A DNA stretch of 64,000 nucleotides from Cohnella caldifontis. Its GTDB lineage: Bacteria; Bacillota; Bacilli; Paenibacillales; Paenibacillaceae. The position numbers and the translations under genes are program-made. Shown one piece after another: positions 10,101-18,696 of the stretch; within the stretch, counting starts at the first letter, position 1, and every line of letters begins with the position of its first letter. Below the pieces are notes generated by a model, which was given only the letters and a program-made list of their open reading frames with translations, did not search any database and was not told the DNA's origin. Where the stretch lies: contig NZ_JAQZSJ010000009.1 in the NCBI RefSeq assembly GCF_029360585.1, positions 140,623 to 204,622 of the forward strand, in the 5' to 3' direction.

Positions 10101-10281
10101 TACGTTTGCCGACGGAAGCCATGTCGCGAACTGGGCACGGTCGAATGTCGCCGCTGCCATCCGTCTGAGCCTCATCTACGGTCGGGACGGCAAGTTGGAT
10201 CTTAACGCGGATTTGACCCGTGCGGAAACGGCTGCGATTGTTCGCCGCTTCCTGCAAGCAGCAAATTTGATTAACTCCTAA
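7150..10281 (+). CDS. Large secreted SLH protein with NHL-type propeller and InlB-like repeats
   Basis: The ATG at 7150 follows AGAGGAGAGAAGTAA. The 1043-aa product has a signal peptide ending in GRAYA. Residues about 60-370 form an NHL/SMP-30-like beta-propeller (repeats of GIAVDLDGNLYVSD, GVAVDRQGNVYAVD, DIAVDGEGNVFVSD, GIGIDKFDNLYAIS). Two InlB B/Flg_new repeats follow (FGGWNTSADGKG and FLGWSSDGG), then a Big_2-type domain (SSSNTTVATVDNTGLVTA). Next is a roughly 230-residue module shared with two other proteins here (VVVGELNGSLVKAL ... INSLTNSTYSVI), then three C-terminal SLH repeats (HWAKADVNDMSSR, ENWYAGAVQAAADY, ANWARSNVAAAIR). It should be attached to the cell wall and act as a structural or adhesive surface protein. 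A candidate terminator lies 105 bp downstream. Confidence 0.88.
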   Translation: MTTRRRSSAKARVVAIGMSLLLAVLSLTPIAAVGRAYAEPTLPEVTPDYEGPLTWKDYTAPASKSLLVPGDFFVPNSLVFDNKDNAYVTKINTVFVTGNATAKVEMISNGGQTVTDITYNAPLHHPGGIAVDLDGNLYVSDNSEATINGNNVAKIWMLPHETDEWVDITKNEPIQYAMGVAVDRQGNVYAVDSNSEPNNPLAAPRILKLLKEESSWAPSWDDITGTSSPFNLPYDIAVDGEGNVFVSDLPDGPALPGGGIYKLSANDDNSAWTNVVPATADGKNAFMPYGIGIDKFDNLYAISMADGKVMKLRHNGGPDDWKEIEVVSNPPANNFDVAADSSGYLYKVSYNLDGITIYTNVYRLMASIVYDGNENTGGTVPVDNAGYKPNGSATVSGNTGNLVKTGYVFGGWNTSADGKGVSYAPGATISMKQSITLYASWDPILPYTVSYQAGEGGSISGPASETVYGGSSPASVPDVTPDPGSTFLGWSSDGGTTLLTRDELASAIITGHITFTAYFQPPVSVTRLALDSTSYTLKIGATHQTVTTAVYSDQSRHVLNSGVLYSSSNTTVATVDNTGLVTANARGQTVITAVYRRQQAEATVTVESSSSNNPDSTTGTLPVTTNPGIEIIVDGVKQEQLATVRQDTINGRIVTTVVLDSQKVTDKLQRENNKLLTIPMSGNNPVVVGELNGSLVKALESNNAQIQIVTDKATYTLPASQINIDSISAQVGTGVKLEDITVRIQISETSDDKAAQVQAAAQRNHFDTLVHPVDFEISASYGPQIVQANKFNSYVGRMIALPEGTNTENITTGVVLTAEGELFHVPTTVVQQGGKSYALINSLTNSTYSVIYNPREMNDVKGHWAKADVNDMSSRLIIQGVTATEFHPDASITRAEFAAIVTRALGIQGVTHKGIFTDVASENWYAGAVQAAADYKLIEGYSDGSFRPNQKITRQEAAAVLARATGIANLKPDLPDAEISRLLSTFADGSHVANWARSNVAAAIRLSLIYGRDGKLDLNADLTRAETAAIVRRFLQAANLINS

Positions 10282-10385
10282 TCAATCCGCGAAGGGCTGC
10301 TCAAGCAAGCGAATTTGCTCAGAAGCATTCATTAATGTGAGTGCGAACATTGGGTGCGGAAAAACATTTCATCAAGAAGAATGAA

Positions 10386-10415
10386 AATCCCCACGCTTGT
10401 CGGTGGGGATTCTTC
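10386..10415 (+). terminator. Candidate terminator hairpin
   Basis: A 9-bp perfect inverted repeat (AATCCCCAC/GTGGGGATT) with an 8-base loop. The plus-strand tail is weak (CTTC), while the minus-strand tail has TTTTC, so efficiency is uncertain. Confidence 0.55.
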
Positions 10416-10493
10416 ACGATTTAAGGCACCTTCGAACTGCCATTATTCACTCGAGAAAAGCAGCAAGATTGGCTAGCGTAGGGTATATATCCC

Positions 10494-10508
10494 TAATGAT
10501 AATCATAA
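10494..10508. promoter_or_regulatory. Fur-like operator
   Basis: TAATGATAATCATAA matches the core of the classical Fur box (GATAATGATAATCATTATC) closely and contains one perfect TGATAAT heptamer. It lies 50 bp upstream of the dehydrogenase ribosome site, where it could overlap a promoter. Assignment to Fur rather than PerR or Zur is by eye only. Confidence 0.5.
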
Positions 10509-10558
10509 CTTATATCAAAAATTTAATATTATTCTATATACCGAAAGGAGTGTATTTA

Positions 10559-11401
10559 ATGGGTTTCCCGCCTCAGCAACAAAGTAAACCTGGTATTGAA
10601 TCATTAATGACACCCAGACCTATATTTGATAACCCCAATTACAAACCAGCCGGTAAACTTATGAATAAGATAGCTCTCATTACTGGTGGGGATAGTGGAA
10701 TTGGGAGAGCTGTAGCGGTCGCCTTCGCGAAAGAGGGTGCAGACATTGCAATCTCATATCTAAATGAACACAGCGATGCCAATGAAACGAAGTTCTATGT
10801 CCAAAAGTATGGACGACGTTGCATTACCATACCAGGCGATATAGGGTATGAGCAACCTCGCCAACAAGCTGTAATGCAAACGATTCACCAATATGGTCGT
10901 ATTGATATTTTGGTGAATAATGCCGGTGTGCTTTACATTAAGAGCAGTTTACTAGATATAGATTCGAATCAACGAGCAAGCACTTTTCACACAAATATTT
11001 TTTCTCAGTTCATTTTGACGAAAGCTGCCCTGCCTTACATGAATTCAGGGAGCTCCATAATAAATACAACATCTATTAGTGCCTATCTAGGAGATCAAGA
11101 TTCAATTGACTACTCGGCATCAAAAGGAGCGATTGTTTCATTTACACGCTCTCTGTCATTGTCACTAGCATCGAAAGGAATTCGAGTCAATGGTGTTGCT
11201 CCAGGACCCATTTGGACTCCATTAATCCCATCTTCCTTACCCCCTGAACAGATTGCCTCTTTTGGAGATAACGTTCCCATGAAGCGAGCTGGTCAACCAT
11301 TTGAAGTGGCACCTGCTTATGTATTCTTAGCCTCCGATGATGCGTCTTACATATCAGGGCAAATACTGCATGTGAATGGCGGACAAATTGTAAACGGTTA
11401 A
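10559..11401 (+). CDS. Short-chain dehydrogenase/reductase (general stress YdaD/YhxC-like)
   Basis: Start is the ATG at 10559, 8 bp after AAAGGAG; the open frame extends upstream without a ribosome site and through the terminator. The 280-aa product has the long N-terminal extension (PPQQQSKPGIESLMTPRP) of the Bacillus general-stress SDR group. It has cofactor motif TGGDSGIGRAVA (about residue 45), NNAGV, and the catalytic Ser-Tyr-Lys in SISAY...DYSASKGA. The closing motif is SGQILHVNGG. It should be a soluble NAD(P)-dependent oxidoreductase; substrate unknown. Base composition is more AT-rich than the flanking SLH genes, suggesting acquisition. A Fur-like box lies upstream. Confidence 0.88.
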   Translation: MGFPPQQQSKPGIESLMTPRPIFDNPNYKPAGKLMNKIALITGGDSGIGRAVAVAFAKEGADIAISYLNEHSDANETKFYVQKYGRRCITIPGDIGYEQPRQQAVMQTIHQYGRIDILVNNAGVLYIKSSLLDIDSNQRASTFHTNIFSQFILTKAALPYMNSGSSIINTTSISAYLGDQDSIDYSASKGAIVSFTRSLSLSLASKGIRVNGVAPGPIWTPLIPSSLPPEQIASFGDNVPMKRAGQPFEVAPAYVFLASDDASYISGQILHVNGGQIVNG

Positions 11402-11516
11402 ACTCATCCAATTCAGAAGTCGCTCTTCGGACTTCCGCGGGGCGCTTCATTGTAACCTTAGGTATCTGAACCGAATATGATGGGGTGTAATAAACCCATC
11501 ACAGGAGGCAATTCTA

Positions 11517-12068
11517 ATGCATAAAGGAAATTATGGAGATTGGACGCAATATTACAGGATTCATCCGGTTATCGACCAAATTACTGCCAGTTGGTCCGAA
11601 CCTCAAAAAATTGTTGTTCATAAGCTAGTCAATAAATACGGGTTACCAAACGAAACTAGTTCAAGAAGACTCATTTGGCATCATAATGGTCCGTGGAAAC
11701 AAACTATCGTTTATCTTGATACTGTACCGCATAACTTCCCTACTCCCCATCTTGATTTTTTGAAACAGACCATTGATTACAAGGTGCCTATTGAACTTTT
11801 TGATAAAGTTGCACAATTTGATGGAAGTGTTTATCCTGACCGCACGAGCGGCCAAGTATCGGCGAAATGCGACAAAGAAGAAATGAATTTTCTAGCATTG
11901 AATATGGTAAATGAAATTGTTATTGGAAAGCGTACCGTGGAACAAGCAAAACGCTTTTTTGCCGAAACCGCCATAAAATTTCATCAAGGGATATCTTCAC
12001 CTTATATCGAAACATTTCTTTTCCCAAAGCAAACACATACTGCCGATCCCGATGTGCGTCTTTTCTGA
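11517..12068 (+). CDS. Conserved-type hypothetical protein, 183 aa
   Basis: The ATG at 11517 has an excellent AGGAGG site. The product is soluble, without signal peptide or membrane helix, with an N-terminal half rich in aromatic and His residues (NYGDWTQYYRIHPVID, LIWHHNGPWKQTIVYLD, VPHNFPTPHLDFLKQ). The C-terminal half is helical and acidic (KEEMNFLALNMVNEIVIGK). No catalytic motif or family was recognised. Composition is AT-rich like the preceding SDR gene, 115 bp upstream, so the two may have arrived together. Confidence 0.7.
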   Translation: MHKGNYGDWTQYYRIHPVIDQITASWSEPQKIVVHKLVNKYGLPNETSSRRLIWHHNGPWKQTIVYLDTVPHNFPTPHLDFLKQTIDYKVPIELFDKVAQFDGSVYPDRTSGQVSAKCDKEEMNFLALNMVNEIVIGKRTVEQAKRFFAETAIKFHQGISSPYIETFLFPKQTHTADPDVRLF

Positions 12069-12135
12069 GCCTTCGCACCTTGAACCCGACCTTGTACTCT
12101 TTGGTGTAACTCGGTTCAATACGGGTTAAGACGTT

Positions 12136-12348
12136 CTACGGGATGTTTCCTTTTTTGTACATAAAAATGTTTGTCGTGTTGCTGAGAGCGTCTATATTAA
12201 TTGAACCAATGATGCTTAAGAGATTCAGCTCCGGACTATAAGGCGGAAGGAATACCAGTTCAAGGCGATTCTTGTTCTCTTAAAGGAAGTTTGAAAGCAG
12301 CTTAGCATGATGAATTCGAGCATTGTCTAGCACCATTTTCTTTACCAC
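12136..12348 (-). mobile_element. IS630-family transposase remnant
   Basis: The minus strand encodes the DDE-transposase core signature of IS630: MVLDNARIHHAKLL (second Asp), then NRLELVFLPPYSPELNLL. The frame has an in-frame TAA after SNFL, and the expected catalytic Glu region after LNLL (normally IEGLWxWLK) is replaced by SIIGSINID. No terminal inverted repeats or intact ends were seen, so this is a dead fragment. The rest of the 12069-12515 gap holds no recognisable gene, only a weak inverted repeat (TTGAACC/GGTTCAA, 12080-12119) past the upstream gene and the terminator of the SLH gene at its right edge. Confidence 0.75.
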
Positions 12349-12463
12349 TCCAAACCAACAACGCCACACACTCCACATGAGTGGACTGCCGATCGTTGCA
12401 ATTGTTTGCTGTAGATGCATCCGTACGCCTCTGTGCTTGCGATTTACCGATTTTACAATAAAA

Positions 12464-12502
12464 ATCCCTTCCCAACATCGAAAGATCCTGCTAGGAAGGG
12501 AT
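12464..12502 (-). terminator. Terminator of the 1627-aa SLH gene
   Basis: Nine-bp stem ATCCCTTCC/GGAAGGGAT, followed on the minus strand by TTTTATTG, 14 bp past the stop codon. Confidence 0.8.
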
Positions 12503-12515
12503 GATGATAAACTAC

Positions 12516-15500
12516 TTAAATCAAGCCTGATGTTTGCAAAAGTCTTTGAATAATGGTTGCAACCTCAGCCCTGGTGATGTATGCCTTCGGCACAAGCGCG
12601 GTGGCACCTCGTCCAGATACGAGGCCGGCCTGCACGTTGTCTGCAACGCTGCTTTGCGCCCAGCCGGATACGTTTGACGCATCTTCAAACGGACGAAGTG
12701 TTGCATCTTCCGATTGAGCGGACAGCTTTGCCTTCAGTCCGGTAATCGTCATCGCTCTGGAAAGAATCATCATGGCCTGTTCTCGAGTAATCTTGTCGTT
12801 CGGTCGGAACGTGCCGTCCTCATACCCGCTAACCAGTTCATACGCATATGCCGTGTTGATCGAGCTGCTGAACCAACTCGACGTCTTCACGTCAGAAAAC
12901 ACCGTTGCCCTATTTTCCAGTTTCAGTCCCAATCCGCGTACAAGGATGGCTACAAATTCTGCACGGGTGATATCGCGATCGGGACTGAACAGGCCGCCGC
13001 CCGTACCATCAATGACCATTCGTGATCCCATGTCGTTAACAGCGACTTTGGCCCAGTGGTTCTCGACATCAAGGAATTCAAGCGGATGCCAGACGATGGA
13101 GTAAGTGCTATTGGTTAAGCTGTTGATCTGAGCGTAATACTTGCCATCGATGATATCGATCTTGGTCGGTACGTGACGGAACGTTCCATCCGCCTCAACC
13201 ACGATGCCTGTCGTAATTTTGTTAGGGTCAACGCCGTCCGGCAAAACCACCATGCGTTCGACATAGACGTTAAATTTCATGACTTCGACTGTTTTCCCTC
13301 CGTAGGTGCCTGCGACCGTGAAATCAAGAGCAGGCACAACAACGGAGAATTCGCCCTTCGCCTCCGCTTTCTCGACAACCTTTGCCATCGTGTCCGGCGT
13401 TTGCGCAACCGAGATTTTTAACTGAATGTCCTCCAGCTTCACGTTGCTGCCGAGCTTGCCGGCTACTTCGTCAATGTTGATTTCCTTGGCCGGCAACGTG
13501 TAGGTTCCCTTGTCTGTCTGCAGAACTAACGTCGCAGACAGATTCTCCATCTTCTTCACCATCTGGCCGTTCAGTTCGCCGACAATGACGTTGGACGCGG
13601 ACTTGACGGGAATGGTGACGACTGCATTCTCGCCCTCCGCTTCCAACTTCGCCTGCAGCTTGGCCGGATCGACGACGACAGTCGTCGTCTTGACGCTGCC
13701 CGATTCCGTCGTTGTTGCTTTGCCCGCATTTTCAACCTTACCGTTAACCAGCACGTTGACTGCTTCTTCGTTCGGGCTAGTCGTTCCAGTCGATGTTTCG
13801 TTCCCAGGCGATGTTTCGTTCCCAGGCTGAGGTCTCGGCGGTTCGGCGATCACGATCGCTGCCGTTTGACCAAACTTCACGACTCGGCCTTGTGCATCTA
13901 CTTCCGCGATGCCGATCTTGTCGCCGTTCGCCGCCGGGATCATGCGGTCGCTTGGTACGTTCAGGTAACCGCTAAGCGTGTCGCCGACATTCGGTACGTC
14001 TACGGTGCCGCTGCCGAATTTGAAATAGACTAGCCGATGCCCGCCGTCAACGGCAGGCGTTACCATTATCCAGGTTTTTCCGTCGTTCGCTGAGCCGCTC
14101 GGATCTGTTGCGGTTACCGTCAAGCCGCCCGCCGGAACGGCAACATTCGTCGTGAAGATCAGCGTAGTAGCCGGCCCCGCCGGAACGGAGCCGCTGGCTG
14201 CCACCCGCACTTGAACCGTGTGCTCGCCGCTTAGCTGCGGCATGTTGGTTCCGTCATATCGGACGTAAGCCCGACCGTCAACCGAGAATTCCATCGTCGT
14301 GTCCAAACCGACAATCACGTTGCTCGCATCGTCGGCACTCACATTCGGAGCCTCCGGGATGGTTGCATCCGAGTCATGGATGGTTACTTGAGCGGGAATG
14401 GAGGCAAACGACGTTTCCGTTGCGGCTACCCGCACGTAGTAAACGCCTGGCTCCAACCCAACAACGGACGTCCCCGTTGTATTCGTCCATGTTCCGGTAT
14501 TCCCCTTTTTAAACTCCATTGCAAGATTTACGTTGAGAATCGAACCGTCATTCGCTCCGTTATAAGTGGCATCCGTCACTGTAATCTCGACCGGAGCTGC
14601 CGGGCGGGCCGGCAAGCTTAGCGTCTGCGCCGCGCTGTCGGTCGTCGTCGTGCCGTTGCCCGGTTTCACCACGTTCACCGTTGCGCCCAGCCAGCTATCG
14701 TGAATCGCCAATGTGCCGTCGTTGTCCGCCGTCACCGCCGTTCCGTTGATGGTGTATCCGCCGTTCGGTACCAGTCCCGTCAGTTGTTCCGCCGCGTAGT
14801 CGATCTCCGCCGCCGGCATCGTCTCCGGTGATGATCCAAACGTTGCAATCGTTACATCTTGCGATTCCGAAGCAAATGCCGAAGACGTCGCTTTGACGCG
14901 CACGTAGTACGTATCCGGCGCCAGACCCGTTACGCTCGTTCCGGTTACGTCCGTCCAACTGCCGGTCGTTCCTTTCTTGTACTCCATCGCCGACGTCACA
15001 TTCGTCAGCGTCCCGTCGTTGCCATTGATGGACGTCTCGTCCGTCTTCCCTGCGGTCGGCGTCGCCGGGCGATTCGGCAGGCTCAACGCCTGCGCCGCGC
15101 TGTCGGTCGTCGTCGTGCCGTTGCCCGGCTTCACCACGTTCACCGTTGCGCCCAGCCAGCTATCGTGAATCGCCAATGTGCCGTCGTTGTCCGCCGTCAC
15201 TTCCGTTCCGTTGACGGTGTAGGCGCTATTCGGCTCCAGCCCCGTCAGCTGTTCCGCCGCATAGTCGATCTCCGCCGCCGGCGTCGTCTCTGGCATCAGC
15301 GGCACAGTGACCGTAATCGTCGCCGTTCCTTTTTTACTGCTATTCACCGTTGACGTTGCCGTAATCGTATAATCGCCCAACTCTGCGTCTGCCGCAACGG
15401 TCACTTTCCCCGAGCTACTCACCGCTACTTTATTGGTACTGTCGCTGCTTGTCCATAGGACCGACGTTGCCGCTCCCCCCACCGCGTCTACCGAAGCCGT

Positions 15501-17399
15501 GAGCTGTTTGCTTCCGCCCTGCGCTACGCTGGAGGTGCCCGGGGTGACGGTTACGCTGTTGATTGCAGGCGCTGCGAGGACGGTAATCGCCGTCGTTCCT
15601 TTTTTGCTATGATCGACCGTCGAGGTCGCCGTGATCGTATAATCGCCAGGCGTGGCGTCCGCCGCAACGGTTACGTTTCCTGTGCTGCTCACCGCCACCT
15701 TATTGCTAGAGTCGCTGCTTGTCCACGTGACCGATTTATCCGTTCCTTCCAGCACGTCAACCAAAGTACTGAACTGCCTGCTTCCACCTTGCATAATGCT
15801 TGCCTTAACCGGGCTGACCAACACGAAGTTGACGGTAGGCAGCATGACGGTAATCGTCGCTGTTCCTATTTTGCCGTTATTGAAAGTAGATGTCGCCGTG
15901 ATCGTATAATCGCCCGGCGCGGCGTCCGCCGCAACGGTTACGTTACCGGTGCCGCTCACCGCCACCTTATCGCTAGAGTCGCTGCTTGTCCACGTGACCG
16001 TCGTCGCCGCTCCGCCCTGCGCATCTACCGTAGCTTGAAGCTGCTTGCTTCCGCCTTGCGCTAAGCTAACAGGACTTGGAGTCACCGTCACGCTATTGAC
16101 AGCCGGAGGCGGTAACATGGCTACCCGAACTTGATCAACCGTGCTGTTCTGCTCCTGCCACGCTACGAATATCGTATTGTTGAGCGAGGTTATGGCAGGA
16201 TAAAGAGCGGTTCTCGAAGAATCCGCGATTAAACCGTTTGAGCCGACTTCTGCGCTCGTCCAGCCCGATCCGGTATACTTTTTCGCACGAATTTTAAAGA
16301 CGGGCCTGCCACCGCTCCAACCGCCTGTATTTTCTGACCACACCGCATAGACTTCATGATTAACGACTGCCATTTTGACGTAGTTAGCTCGGAAAGAGGG
16401 ATCTACGTTGATTCCATACTTCCCGTTGCCGTCAATGCTTGTCCAGCCGTTACCGTCGTATTTCTTTACCCGAATTTGGTCGTCCGTCGTCGAATCGGCC
16501 GGTTCATACCAAGCTATGTACAGGGCGCCATCGTCCGCGGCTAACGACGGGGAGTACGCGCTTCTCCCGCTAACCATATTTAACCCGGTAGCGCCGTCGC
16601 CGTCGATCGTCGTCCAGCTCGTGCCGTCGTACTTTTTCGCTCTGAGTTGATAAATGGTTCCGTACTGTTCCGACCATACCGCGAATAATTCATTTCCCAA
16701 TACGGCCAAAGCAGGAAAAGCCGCGAGGTTTGCCAGATCTATATTTAATCCGTTTCCGTTCGGACCCTCATCGACGCTGGTCCACTTCGTGCCGTTATAC
16801 ATCTTGACGTAAATTTTGCCCGCTTCGCTCCACGACGCATATAGAGCATTCTTGTATTCGACCAAGGCAGGGAAGTTAGCATCCTTCGTCTCATCGAAGT
16901 TAATTCCGGTCGTGCTTTCCCCTTCGGCGCTTATCCAGCTTGAGCCGCCATTATATTTCTTGACCCGAATTTGACCGTAACTCGAGTTAACCGCTTCGAC
17001 CCATGCGACATACAAATCGCCGTTGTATACCGCCATCGTCGGTCTCGTTCCCGACTTGCCCGGGTTCATGTTGATGCCGTTCGGACCGTTGCCGTCAACG
17101 CTTGTCCAGCCCTCGCCGTTATATTTCTTGACCCTAATCTGATTTGCGGTTGCTTGTTCTTGCCACGCGACATATACTTCGCCGTTCCATACGGCCATGG
17201 CTGGGTACTCCGCCCGATTGGCCGAATATACGTTAAGGCCGTTCGGTCCGTCGATCATCGACCAGCTCCCCGCTGCCGAAGCCTTGCCGCCCACGCTCGA
17301 AAGAAGCGGCATCCAGAGGATCATGGCGAGCAATAGATAGGCCGTACTTCGCATTCCATCTCTATACTTTCTCTTTCCATGACTCTTCTTCGGGATCAT
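12516..17399 (-). CDS. Giant secreted SLH protein with propeller-like and Ig-like repeats, 1627 aa
   Basis: The ATG at 17399 follows GGAGAGGAAG. The signal peptide ends near SVGGKASAAG. Residues about 45-430 contain roughly seven to eight repeats of about 55 residues built on YVAWxE...QIRVKKYNGxxWTSxDG (a beta-propeller-like array). Three Big_2/Ig-like domains follow (VTVTPxxxSxxQGGSKQL ... VTWTSSDSS). Then come two near-identical copies of an EIDYAAEQLTGL...LAIHDSWLGATVNVV repeat and further Ig-like segments. The C-terminal end has the roughly 230-residue module shared with the 7150-10281 and 62068-64000 proteins (VIVGELNGQMVKKM ... INSLTNSTYSIVWHP), then three SLH repeats. It is expected on the cell surface, anchored to wall polymer, with a structural or adhesive role. 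It lies upstream of a sensor kinase/regulator pair that may respond at the envelope. Confidence 0.88.
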   Translation of the reverse strand: MIPKKSHGKRKYRDGMRSTAYLLLAMILWMPLLSSVGGKASAAGSWSMIDGPNGLNVYSANRAEYPAMAVWNGEVYVAWQEQATANQIRVKKYNGEGWTSVDGNGPNGINMNPGKSGTRPTMAVYNGDLYVAWVEAVNSSYGQIRVKKYNGGSSWISAEGESTTGINFDETKDANFPALVEYKNALYASWSEAGKIYVKMYNGTKWTSVDEGPNGNGLNIDLANLAAFPALAVLGNELFAVWSEQYGTIYQLRAKKYDGTSWTTIDGDGATGLNMVSGRSAYSPSLAADDGALYIAWYEPADSTTDDQIRVKKYDGNGWTSIDGNGKYGINVDPSFRANYVKMAVVNHEVYAVWSENTGGWSGGRPVFKIRAKKYTGSGWTSAEVGSNGLIADSSRTALYPAITSLNNTIFVAWQEQNSTVDQVRVAMLPPPAVNSVTVTPSPVSLAQGGSKQLQATVDAQGGAATTVTWTSSDSSDKVAVSGTGNVTVAADAAPGDYTITATSTFNNGKIGTATITVMLPTVNFVLVSPVKASIMQGGSRQFSTLVDVLEGTDKSVTWTSSDSSNKVAVSSTGNVTVAADATPGDYTITATSTVDHSKKGTTAITVLAAPAINSVTVTPGTSSVAQGGSKQLTASVDAVGGAATSVLWTSSDSTNKVAVSSSGKVTVAADAELGDYTITATSTVNSSKKGTATITVTVPLMPETTPAAEIDYAAEQLTGLEPNSAYTVNGTEVTADNDGTLAIHDSWLGATVNVVKPGNGTTTTDSAAQALSLPNRPATPTAGKTDETSINGNDGTLTNVTSAMEYKKGTTGSWTDVTGTSVTGLAPDTYYVRVKATSSAFASESQDVTIATFGSSPETMPAAEIDYAAEQLTGLVPNGGYTINGTAVTADNDGTLAIHDSWLGATVNVVKPGNGTTTTDSAAQTLSLPARPAAPVEITVTDATYNGANDGSILNVNLAMEFKKGNTGTWTNTTGTSVVGLEPGVYYVRVAATETSFASIPAQVTIHDSDATIPEAPNVSADDASNVIVGLDTTMEFSVDGRAYVRYDGTNMPQLSGEHTVQVRVAASGSVPAGPATTLIFTTNVAVPAGGLTVTATDPSGSANDGKTWIMVTPAVDGGHRLVYFKFGSGTVDVPNVGDTLSGYLNVPSDRMIPAANGDKIGIAEVDAQGRVVKFGQTAAIVIAEPPRPQPGNETSPGNETSTGTTSPNEEAVNVLVNGKVENAGKATTTESGSVKTTTVVVDPAKLQAKLEAEGENAVVTIPVKSASNVIVGELNGQMVKKMENLSATLVLQTDKGTYTLPAKEINIDEVAGKLGSNVKLEDIQLKISVAQTPDTMAKVVEKAEAKGEFSVVVPALDFTVAGTYGGKTVEVMKFNVYVERMVVLPDGVDPNKITTGIVVEADGTFRHVPTKIDIIDGKYYAQINSLTNSTYSIVWHPLEFLDVENHWAKVAVNDMGSRMVIDGTGGGLFSPDRDITRAEFVAILVRGLGLKLENRATVFSDVKTSSWFSSSINTAYAYELVSGYEDGTFRPNDKITREQAMMILSRAMTITGLKAKLSAQSEDATLRPFEDASNVSGWAQSSVADNVQAGLVSGRGATALVPKAYITRAEVATIIQRLLQTSGLI
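14625..14735 (-). repeat. Internal direct repeat, copy 1
   Basis: A 111-bp block inside the SLH gene that recurs at 15090-15200 with a single visible mismatch (cccggt versus cccggc). The offset is 465 bp, exactly 155 codons. It encodes the TLAIHDSWLGATVNVVKPG part of the repeat. Confidence 0.85.
15090..15200 (-). repeat. Internal direct repeat, copy 2
   Basis: Second copy of the block at 14625-14735. Near-identity at the nucleotide level indicates recent duplication or gene conversion of a 155-codon unit. Confidence 0.85.
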
Positions 17400-17495
17400 A
17401 ACGCATCTTCCTCTCCTGATCGTCGTACTTCCTCAAGTCCCGCGTGATCGTACGGTGCCATTATAGCCGGAGCGATGTTGCAAAATTGTTGCAAA

Positions 17496-17529
17496 CAAAA
17501 AGGAACCCGCTTCGGATTACAGGTTCCTT
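17496..17529 (-). terminator. Terminator of the kinase/regulator operon
   Basis: Stem AAGGAACC/GGTTCCTT followed on the minus strand by a T-rich tail (TTTGTTTG). It lies 14 bp past the stop of the BTAD regulator. Confidence 0.8.
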
Positions 17530-17542
17530 CATGCGATAGAGT

Positions 17543-18676
17543 TCAACTTGTTAAGGTGCGAAGCAACGCGGTCAGCGCATCGCCCGGCAAAGCCCCTAGC
17601 TCGGTGTGGATCAACTCGGCGTATGCTTCATAGTAGGCGGTCGCGCGTTGGGAACCGCCGGTACGATGGTGCAGCTTCAGCGCCGCTTCCCGCAAAGATT
17701 CGTCGTAAGGGTCGTGTTCGACGAGCAGATCGGCCAGCCGCAGCGCCTTGAAAGGCTCCGTCTCGGCTTTCTCGTAATACAAGAGCAGCCTTTTCCCTAG
17801 ATGAAGGAAATACTGGTGATACTGCTTGCGGTAAGGCTCGCACCAGACGCCGTCGAATTCTTGGAGAAACGGTCGGCTGCAGCGGAGAACGAGTTGCTCG
17901 ACGTGGTCCAGATTATCCGAATTCGGCTCGATGGTGTCCAGCACGAAATGCTCCAATTCCGATGCATCCATAGCCGGGGCTTCATCGGACGAGACCAGCC
18001 TATAGCCATTCCTGACCGAAGCTAGCGCCATGCCCGAACCGCAATCCCGTAACGTCTTATTGATTCTGCTCACAGTGCTTCGAAGGTTGATACCCGCCTT
18101 CTCTGCATGCTGGACCGGCCAGAGTGCTTCGATCAGTTCCCACTTGCTGACCTCCTTCTCACTAGGCTGCAGCAGCATATAGGCGAGCAACTCCGCGCAC
18201 TTGGATGTTACCCAGCGAACGGGTTCCGGACCGCCATCCAAATACAGCGCGAACTTGCCGAATAGCGAGGCGATAGGCGATCTTTGTCCACCACTATTCA
18301 CAGTGCCCCCGCGATACTGTCGTCTTATTCCGACCCGTTCCAGCGAACGCTGCAAATCTTCTTCCATCACCGGCTTCAGCAAATAGTCGAGCGCATTTAC
18401 CCGGAACGCGTCGAGCGCGTATTGGTTATAGGCGGTAATGAACACGACTTCCATGTCAAGCTTGTCCGCATATACCCGCTCCGCAATCTCCAATCCGCTA
18501 AGCTCCGGCATCTCGATATCCAGAAACAGCACATCGGGCTGCAGCGCTTTAGCCATTCCGAGCGCCTCGTGAGGATTCACGCAACGGCCCAACACCTTCA
18601 CTCCCGCATTCACCAGCATTCTATCGATTTGCTCCGCAACCAACAACTCGTCGTCTACGACAATGGCTCTCATCAT
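17543..18676 (-). CDS. Response regulator with C-terminal winged helix and BTAD domain
   Basis: AGGAGGG lies 8 bp before the first of two adjacent ATG codons. The 377-aa product opens with a receiver domain (acidic pair at residues 8-9, phospho-acceptor Asp53 in VLFLDIEMPELSG, Lys in DYLLKPV). A transcriptional-regulatory winged helix follows (GKFALYLDGG ... ELLAYMLLQPSEKEVSKWELIEALWP). The C-terminal part is a bacterial transcriptional activator (BTAD/SARP-like) helical domain (DASELEHFVLDTIEPN ... RTGGSQRATAYYEAYAELIHTELG). The gene starts 21 bp after the stop of the hybrid kinase, so the two form a sensor-regulator operon. Regulators of this layout, paired with 7TM-DISM kinases, are common in Paenibacillus. 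Target genes are unknown; the adjacent SLH gene is a candidate. Confidence 0.9.
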   Translation of the reverse strand: MMRAIVVDDELLVAEQIDRMLVNAGVKVLGRCVNPHEALGMAKALQPDVLFLDIEMPELSGLEIAERVYADKLDMEVVFITAYNQYALDAFRVNALDYLLKPVMEEDLQRSLERVGIRRQYRGGTVNSGGQRSPIASLFGKFALYLDGGPEPVRWVTSKCAELLAYMLLQPSEKEVSKWELIEALWPVQHAEKAGINLRSTVSRINKTLRDCGSGMALASVRNGYRLVSSDEAPAMDASELEHFVLDTIEPNSDNLDHVEQLVLRCSRPFLQEFDGVWCEPYRKQYHQYFLHLGKRLLLYYEKAETEPFKALRLADLLVEHDPYDESLREAALKLHHRTGGSQRATAYYEAYAELIHTELGALPGDALTALLRTLTS

Positions 18677-18696
18677 CTACTTCACCCTCCTGCCCG

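Noticed and set aside
8737..10257. 506-codon minus-strand frame
   Set aside because: Antisense shadow of the SLH gene; Arg/His-rich composition and no start signal.
11416..11436. Hairpin GAAGTC/GACTTC after the SDR gene
   Set aside because: Short stem and no T-run; not convincing as a terminator.
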